NCBI GenBank assembly: GCA_017424085.1
Contig: JAFPBP010000168.1
Span: 1-11,238, forward strand
Origin: Clostridia bacterium
GTDB lineage: Bacteria > Bacillota > Clostridia > Oscillospirales > UBA644
Direction of reading: 5' to 3'
DNA length: 11,238 bases
Positions within the stretch are counted from its first letter, which is position 1. Each line of letters starts with the position of its first letter. Below the pieces are notes generated by a model. That model was not told where the DNA came from. It did not search any database and saw only the letters and a program-made list of their open reading frames with translations. Made by a program: the position numbers and the translations under genes. Below are positions 7,636 through 11,238 of the stretch, piece by piece.

Positions 7636-7664
7636 ATCCTATGAGCCGTTTGCCTCCGATATGC
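7636..7664 (-). promoter_or_regulatory. Probable sigma-E (sporulation, mother cell) promoter for the SipL-like gene
   Basis: On the minus strand GCATATC (7658-7664) matches 6 of 7 positions of the sigma-E -35 consensus KMATATT. A 14-nt spacer follows, then CATAGGAT (7636-7643), matching the -10 consensus CATACANT at six positions. The predicted start near 7629 would leave a leader of about 23 nt containing the GAGGTG ribosome binding site. The known sigma-E control of sipL in C. difficile supports the assignment, and no sigma-A-like -10 is apparent here. Confidence 0.68.
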
Positions 7665-7676
7665 GCATTCTTACGC

Positions 7677-7707
7677 AAAAAAAACGCGCCTCCTTGCAGA
7701 AGCGCGT
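7677..7707 (-). terminator. Intrinsic terminator after the CNNM-family gene
   Basis: A 10-bp stem on the minus-strand RNA (7684-7689 with 7702-7707, extended inward through G-U and A-U pairs) closes a GCAA tetraloop. It is followed by a run of seven or more U (plus-strand A run from 7677). It begins 6 nt past the stop codon of the gene and insulates it from the sporulation promoter downstream. Confidence 0.92.
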
Positions 7708-7713
7708 CTCTCG

Positions 7714-9018
7714 TTATTCTTCTTCCGATTCGGGCTCGTTGTTCGCCAGCTTCGTAATGCGGACCTTTTCGATGCGCCGCTCGGAGATTTCCTCCACCGT
7801 GAACGCACATCCCTCGAATTCCAGATAGGGCAACTCGTTCTCCTCGGGCAGATACCCCAAAAGCTTGATGATCAAGCCGCCCACCGTGGTGTAGTCCTCA
7901 TCGTTTTCGTCCAGCTCGGTGCCCAGCGCATCGTTGATCTCCGCGATGGTTGCGGAGCCGTCCGCAAGGAAGGATCCGTCGTCCTCCGAAAGGATCTCTT
8001 CCTCCTCGTCGTCGTATTCGTCGTCGATGTCTCCCATGACCGCTTCGATCAGATCCTCCAGAGTGACGATTCCGGAAAATCCGCCGAATTCATCGATCAG
8101 GATCGCCATGTGATTCTTTGATTCTCTCAGCTCCTTGTACAGATCGTCCAGCCGCTTATGCTCGGGAGCGAAATACGCCTCGTGAAGGCATTGGTTCAGA
8201 TCTACGTTCTCAAATCCTACCCGATAAGCCTCGCACAGGAAATCCTTCAGATACAGAACTCCGATGATATTGTCGATCTCTTCCTTGTACACGGGAATGC
8301 GGGAATACTTTTCGTTCAGAATTTCGTCCAGCTGATCCTTGAGGGGTTGTGCCGCGTCGATCATAAAAACCTCGGTTCGGGGCGTCATGACTGCCGTTGC
8401 GGTCTTTTCGTTGAAATCAAAGATCCCCTCCAGCATGTCCATTTCGTGCTCCTCCAGAAGACCGCTGTCACCGCTTTCCTCCACGATGGTCTGGATCTCT
8501 TCCTTGGACAGGGCTTCCTCCGCCTCCTGCTTTAATCCACCAAGATGCAGAAGCAGGGAAACGATCCCGTTCACGGGCAGAGCGATGGGGTAAAAGACGA
8601 ATGCAAGCACTCGGATCAAGGGCCAAAGCTTGTATACGATCTCGTCCGCCGTTTGCTCTGTGACTCGAATGGGGAAGATTTCTGCGAACAGAACGAACGC
8701 AACCGTTGCGATCAGCGTGGCAAGAAGCCCTGCAATCAGTGCCCCGTTTGCTCCGTCAAAGCAGGGGAGAAGAGCGTCGAAGATCAAGATCGCTCCGCCG
8801 ATCTTGCAAAGGGCACGCCCCGTTCGCAGGGCGGCTCTGAAGTTGGATCCCTGCTCCGAGAGCGCCGCGATCTGAACTGCGGTTTTGTCTCCCTCCTCCG
8901 CCTTTCGGGCAAGCAAGGCACGGTTCAGCTCCTTGATCCCGTTGCCTCCCGCAGAGAGCAGGGCGTTGAGGATCAGAAGTAAAATGGCAAAAATAATCTG
9001 AGGGTATGGGTCGGGCAT
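7714..9018 (-). CDS. CNNM/CorC (HlyC/TlyC-type) membrane protein with CBS pair
   Basis: A 434-residue integral membrane protein of the CNNM/CorC family, whose members are linked to Mg2+ (and Co2+) export or homeostasis. Three to four hydrophobic segments (about residues 7-25, 70-87, 92-116, 132-160) form the DUF21 membrane domain. A paired CBS module follows, starting at VMTPRTEV (210-217) and including SRIPVYKEEIDNIIGVLYLKDF and DEFGGFSGIVTLEDLIEA (309-326). An acidic linker (329-348) and a C-terminal CorC_HlyC domain (about 350-424) complete the order. The ATG at 9018 is preferred because GGAG (9027-9030) lies 8 nt upstream; an extension to a TTG at 9084 has no such site and would cross the leader terminator. 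The membrane domain departs from family motifs (see findings), so transport activity is uncertain. Confidence 0.92.
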   Translation of the reverse strand: MPDPYPQIIFAILLLILNALLSAGGNGIKELNRALLARKAEEGDKTAVQIAALSEQGSNFRAALRTGRALCKIGGAILIFDALLPCFDGANGALIAGLLATLIATVAFVLFAEIFPIRVTEQTADEIVYKLWPLIRVLAFVFYPIALPVNGIVSLLLHLGGLKQEAEEALSKEEIQTIVEESGDSGLLEEHEMDMLEGIFDFNEKTATAVMTPRTEVFMIDAAQPLKDQLDEILNEKYSRIPVYKEEIDNIIGVLYLKDFLCEAYRVGFENVDLNQCLHEAYFAPEHKRLDDLYKELRESKNHMAILIDEFGGFSGIVTLEDLIEAVMGDIDDEYDDEEEEILSEDDGSFLADGSATIAEINDALGTELDENDEDYTTVGGLIIKLLGYLPEENELPYLEFEGCAFTVEEISERRIEKVRITKLANNEPESEEE

Positions 9019-9182
9019 GATGAAAACTCCGTTATCGTAAATTCTCTGAACAGCAAAAAAACACATAAGACGCTTTTTATTCAAAACCGTCCCATGTGGT
9101 TCTCAATGGCGATATTTTGTTTCGGGTTGACTACATCGAGGGTGGTCGCCCAAGGAAAAATCACATCTCTTTGCTGTTTGAT
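9019..9182 (-). promoter_or_regulatory. Long 5' leader of the CNNM-family gene, attenuator/riboswitch-like
   Basis: From the predicted transcription start near 9182 to the ATG at 9018 there are about 164 nt with no supported gene. An intrinsic terminator sits inside this leader (9055-9098). Upstream of it, CUCGAUG and CAUUGAG (about 9102-9108 and 9129-9135) can form a 7-bp stem with one G-U pair. The 5' part also carries AUGUG followed by U5 (about 9149-9158), repeating the 3' arm and tail of the terminator; it could pair with the terminator's 5' arm CACAU as an antiterminator. I do not recognise a known riboswitch class. Confidence 0.55.
9055..9098 (-). terminator. Intrinsic terminator inside the CNNM-gene leader
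   Basis: On the minus-strand RNA, CACAU/AUGUG (9094-9098 with 9062-9066), two G-U pairs, GACG/CGUC (88-91 with 69-72 in the 9000 series), one G-G mismatch and UUUU/AAAA form a stem with a 5-nt loop. U7 follows (plus-strand A run 9055-9061). It lies downstream of the strong promoter but 37 nt upstream of the start codon, so it would stop transcription before the gene unless prevented. Confidence 0.72.
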
Positions 9183-9188
9183 GGATTC

Positions 9189-9217
9189 ATTATAGCATAC
9201 TTCCCGCTTCAAGTCAA
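9189..9217 (-). promoter_or_regulatory. Strong sigma-A-type promoter driving the CNNM-gene leader
   Basis: On the minus strand the -35 TTGACT (9212-9217, 5 of 6 matches), an exact 17-nt spacer and the consensus -10 TATAAT (9189-9194) are present. The -10 is preceded by TGC, an extended -10. The predicted start is near 9182. It is one of the best promoter matches in the window. Confidence 0.9.
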
Positions 9218-9284
9218 TCGTTGTCACAGAAGGTTCATAATTCCTCCGATTCGCACTTTTTTCTAAAAAAAGCCGCCGCCCCCC

Positions 9285-9313
9285 TTGCAATCGTCGTAGA
9301 AGTATGATATAAT
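9285..9313 (+). promoter_or_regulatory. Sigma-A-type promoter for the membrane protein-dinB operon
   Basis: The -35 TTGCAA (9285-9290, 4 of 6 matches), a 17-nt spacer and a consensus -10 TATAAT (9308-9313) with a TGA extended -10 lie upstream of the plus-strand operon. Transcription would start near 9320, about 31 nt before the ATG at 9351. No LexA-type GAAC-N4-GTTC box is visible around it. It diverges from the CNNM promoter about 70 nt away. Confidence 0.87.
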
Positions 9314-9350
9314 AATGTACAGAACCAATTTTCTCCACAAGGAGTCTCTT

Positions 9351-9947
9351 ATGAGCAAACGCAAATCCACGTCCGCGCGCTCCAAGAAAAAGCGTGTGTC
9401 TCCCTTTCGGAAATACCTTCCTTATATGATCGGTGTCGCCGCTCTTTTGACCGTGTCGCTCATCGTGACGGGCGTCGTCTTCTTTATCCCGCGGGACAAT
9501 ACCTTCTTCTCCTCCGAATGCCTCAGCGTTCGCGTGGCGGTTTCCGGCTTTCTGAAGGATATTGCCGCCGAGCGCTACGATCGTGCTTTTGAGGCTCTGT
9601 ATTGTACCGATGCCGACGGCTCCCCCGTCGAACCCTCCTCCGCCCTTCGGCAGGCTTGGATCGAGCGGGTTTCCGAACAGAAAAAGGAGAATAATACCTA
9701 CCTTCTGCGGTATTCCGATCTTTCGGTCCGCAAGCAGGACGGTAAAATGATCGTCACGGTGAAGCTTTCGGTTTTGCGGGACGGATATGCCGATGCCTTT
9801 TACAACAACGGAAACGTTTTCACCGTCGTTTATTCCGACGGCTGGAAGATCGCATCGGTCTCCGACGAGATCCCCTCCCTTCAGACCGAGCTTGAGCGGG
9901 CGATTTCGGGCGTGTTCCATACCGAGCCTGCGGGAGACGATGCCTGA
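9351..9947 (+). CDS. Small membrane-anchored protein of unknown function, upstream of dinB
   Basis: I do not recognise this 198-residue protein. It begins with a strongly basic cytoplasmic tail (residues 2-21, rich in K, R and S), followed by one hydrophobic membrane segment (about 24-46). The external domain of about 150 residues begins with a helix (LKDIAAERYDRAFEALY, 68-84). It ends in beta-strand-like stretches with IVTVKLSVLRDG and FTVVYSDGWKIASV, a pattern seen in small NTF2-like or DUF4878-like extracytoplasmic domains. That resemblance is only by eye. The ATG at 9351 is preferred over an in-frame ATG at 9315 because AAGGAG (9339-9344) sits 6 nt before it and 9315 lies upstream of the predicted transcript start. 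Its TGA shares one base with the dinB ATG. Confidence 0.85.
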   Translation: MSKRKSTSARSKKKRVSPFRKYLPYMIGVAALLTVSLIVTGVVFFIPRDNTFFSSECLSVRVAVSGFLKDIAAERYDRAFEALYCTDADGSPVEPSSALRQAWIERVSEQKKENNTYLLRYSDLSVRKQDGKMIVTVKLSVLRDGYADAFYNNGNVFTVVYSDGWKIASVSDEIPSLQTELERAISGVFHTEPAGDDA

Positions 9948-11161
9948 TGTCCGATCGGGTCATCCTGCATTGCGATTGCAATAATTTCTTTGCCTCGGTG
10001 GAGTCCATCGAGCATCCCGAATTCAAGACCGTTCCCCTTGCCGTCGCGGGAGACCCCTCTCAGCGTCACGGTATCATCCTTGCCAAAAACGAGTTGGCCA
10101 AATCCTTTGGCGTCAAAACCGCCGAGCCCATTTGGCAGGCGCGTCAAAAGTGTCCCGACCTGCTTCTCGTGCCCCCGCATCACGAGCGCTACGAGGAGGT
10201 CAGCCGTCGCATCAACGCCATTTACCGTACCTATACCGATCTCGTGGAGCCCTTCAGCGTGGACGAATCCTGGCTGGATGTGACGGGAAGTCGCAAGCTG
10301 TTCGGGGACGGGAAAACCATCGCCGACCGCCTTCGCCGTCAGGTTCGGCAGGAGATCGGGGTTACCATCTCCGTGGGTGTTTCCTATAATAAGATTTTCG
10401 CAAAGCTGGGCAGCGATTATAAGAAGCCCGACGCCACCACCGTCATTCTTCGGGATGACGTTCCCCGCATTGTCTGGCCCCTCCCCGTGGGAGATCTGTT
10501 CGGTGTGGGAAACCGCACGGGCAGCGAGTTGATCCGATTGGGCTTCCGTACCATCGGGGACCTTGCCGCCGCCGATCCCGATTTTTTGACCCGCGTGTTT
10601 GGGAAAATGGGGCAGACCCTGTCTCTTTACGCCCGTGGTCTGGATGATTCCCCCGTCCGTCCCGATCGTGAGCCGGTCAAATCCGTGGGCAACGGCGTGA
10701 CCTATCCCAAGGATCTTTTGGGTGCCGCCGAGATCTATCCCCGCATCTTGGAGCTGTCCGATTCGGTCGCCTCACGTCTTCGTAAGGAAGGAAAGAAGGG
10801 GAGGACCGTTCAGATCTCGGTCAAGGACCCCATGCTCGCCGTGGTTCAGCGGCAGAAAAAGCTGTCCGCCCCCACTCACCTTGCCAAGGAGATCGCCGCG
10901 GCTGCCATGGAGCTGCTGGAGGCGAACTGGAATTTGGCGTCGTCCCCCGTGCGCGCCTTGACCGTCACCGTTTCCGATCTTTGTGACGCCGACGAGATCC
11001 CCGTTCAATATTCGCTGATTCCATCCGAAGGGGAGATGAGAAGCGAGAAGCAGGAAAAGATCGAGCTTGCCATGGATCACCTGCGGGATCGCTACGGAAA
11101 GAAAATCATTTCCTTCGGATCCTCCCGTACCGTGCGGGAAGACCCCGAGCAAGAAAAATAA
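9947..11161 (+). CDS. dinB: DNA polymerase IV (Y-family translesion polymerase)
   Basis: An error-prone translesion DNA polymerase of 404 residues. The palm opens with ILHCDCNNFFASVE, giving catalytic D10 and steric-gate F15. The second catalytic pair is D106-E107 in FSVDESWLDVTG. GVSYNKIFAKLGSDYKKPD (144-162) is a family hallmark. A helix-hairpin-helix thumb element PVGDLFGVGNRTGSELIRLG (180-199) is followed by the little-finger domain (about 243-350). A degenerate beta-clamp motif QYSLI (354-358) sits where related polymerases often carry QLSLF. The second aspartate of the usual DxD(C/Y)FF start is replaced by N12, a residue not essential for metal binding. The ATG at 9947 overlaps the stop of the upstream gene (TGATG), with GGGAG 10 nt before, so translation is coupled. 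Confidence 0.96.
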   Translation: MSDRVILHCDCNNFFASVESIEHPEFKTVPLAVAGDPSQRHGIILAKNELAKSFGVKTAEPIWQARQKCPDLLLVPPHHERYEEVSRRINAIYRTYTDLVEPFSVDESWLDVTGSRKLFGDGKTIADRLRRQVRQEIGVTISVGVSYNKIFAKLGSDYKKPDATTVILRDDVPRIVWPLPVGDLFGVGNRTGSELIRLGFRTIGDLAAADPDFLTRVFGKMGQTLSLYARGLDDSPVRPDREPVKSVGNGVTYPKDLLGAAEIYPRILELSDSVASRLRKEGKKGRTVQISVKDPMLAVVQRQKKLSAPTHLAKEIAAAAMELLEANWNLASSPVRALTVTVSDLCDADEIPVQYSLIPSEGEMRSEKQEKIELAMDHLRDRYGKKIISFGSSRTVREDPEQEK

Positions 11162-11163
11162 TC

Positions 11164-11179
11164 ATAATGTTTACATTAT
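11164..11179. promoter_or_regulatory. 16-bp AT-rich dyad, candidate operator before the gene at 11199
   Basis: ATAATGT-TT-ACATTAT is a perfect inverted repeat with 7-bp arms and a 2-nt centre, 2 nt after the dinB stop and 19 nt before the next start codon. It has no T-tract, so it is not a terminator. Its size suits a dimeric repressor such as a MarR- or Fur-like protein, but it matches no operator I can name with confidence. Confidence 0.4.
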
Positions 11180-11198
11180 AAAAGAAAGGCATCGCATC

Positions 11199-11238
11199 AT
11201 GGAAAAGTTTTTATCTCTCGTTTTGTCCCGCTTCGGCA
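11199..11238 (+). CDS. Start of an unidentified gene (3' end outside window)
   Basis: Only 13 codons are visible, starting M-E-K-F-L-S-L-V-L-S-R-F-G and running off the window. The ATG at 11199 is preceded by AAAGG (11185-11189) at 9 nt, a reasonable ribosome binding site. It lies 37 nt downstream of dinB on the same strand and may belong to the same transcript. The short hydrophobic start is not enough to assign a family. Confidence 0.55.
   Translation, partial: MEKFLSLVLSRFG

Noticed and set aside
9019..9084. N-terminal extension of the CNNM protein to a TTG at 9084
   Set aside because: No ribosome binding site precedes it, the added residues are not like the family N-terminus, and the region contains the leader terminator. 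The ATG at 9018 has GGAG at 8 nt.
9081..9180. Short frame in the CNNM leader (minus strand, ending with TGA at 9081-9083 in the terminator loop) as a leader peptide
   Set aside because: Its stop position is suggestive of translational attenuation, but the only in-frame start is a GTG whose purine-rich stretch is about 2 nt away, too close for a ribosome binding site, and no run of regulatory codons is seen.
9250..9275. CTTTTTT-CT-AAAAAAAG inverted repeat upstream of the dinB operon promoter
   Set aside because: It is made only of A and T runs, is a weak stem, and lies outside both predicted transcripts. It is more likely an AT-rich upstream stretch than a terminator.
1..11238. Mobile elements, CRISPR arrays, tRNA or rRNA genes, toxin-antitoxin or defence genes
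   Set aside because: I found no transposase or recombinase motifs, no direct repeat series, no tRNA-like cloverleaf and no defence-type domains on either strand.

Overview
The window looks like a chromosomal segment from an endospore-forming Firmicute of the class Clostridia. I infer this from strong AGGAGG-type ribosome binding sites, a SipL/DUF3794-LysM spore-coat protein, a Firmicute-type DinB, and the rpsO-pnp pair. No rRNA marker is present, so I do not go below class. The DNA is fairly GC-rich in the genes and AT-rich between them. I see no mobile element, CRISPR array, tRNA or rRNA. Most of the content is housekeeping.

Layout. (1) Positions 1-1762, plus strand: the 3' part of fhs (formate-tetrahydrofolate ligase), then an RdgB/HAM1 inosine/xanthosine triphosphate pyrophosphatase 5 nt downstream. 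A hairpin at 1767-1809 can terminate transcription from both sides. (2) Positions 1808-9018, all minus strand, read from right to left: a CNNM/CorC-type membrane protein with its own terminator; a SipL-like spore protein behind a probable sigma-E promoter; rpsO behind a strong extended -10 promoter; pnp after a terminator and a large inverted repeat; a sugar phosphate isomerase/epimerase-like TIM barrel; and a GNAT acetyltransferase that ends at the shared terminator. (3) Positions 9019-9350: a divergent intergenic region with one strong sigma-A-type promoter facing each way. (4) Positions 9351-11238, plus strand: a small membrane-anchored protein of unknown function, translationally overlapped with a Y-family DNA polymerase IV (dinB), then the first 13 codons of another gene preceded by a perfect 16-bp dyad.

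How the genes relate. rpsO-pnp is the widely conserved translation/RNA-decay pair, with hairpins in both leaders and between the genes that fit autoregulation. The isomerase and GNAT genes appear to ride downstream of pnp. The sipL-like gene should be expressed in the mother cell during sporulation. dinB is co-transcribed with the small membrane protein.

The most interesting unexplained element is the leader of the CNNM-family gene. A strong promoter (9189-9217) is followed about 85 nt later by a convincing intrinsic terminator (9055-9098), before the real start codon at 9018. This is the architecture of a transcription attenuator or riboswitch, and I do not recognise its class. No obviously new multi-gene system was found.
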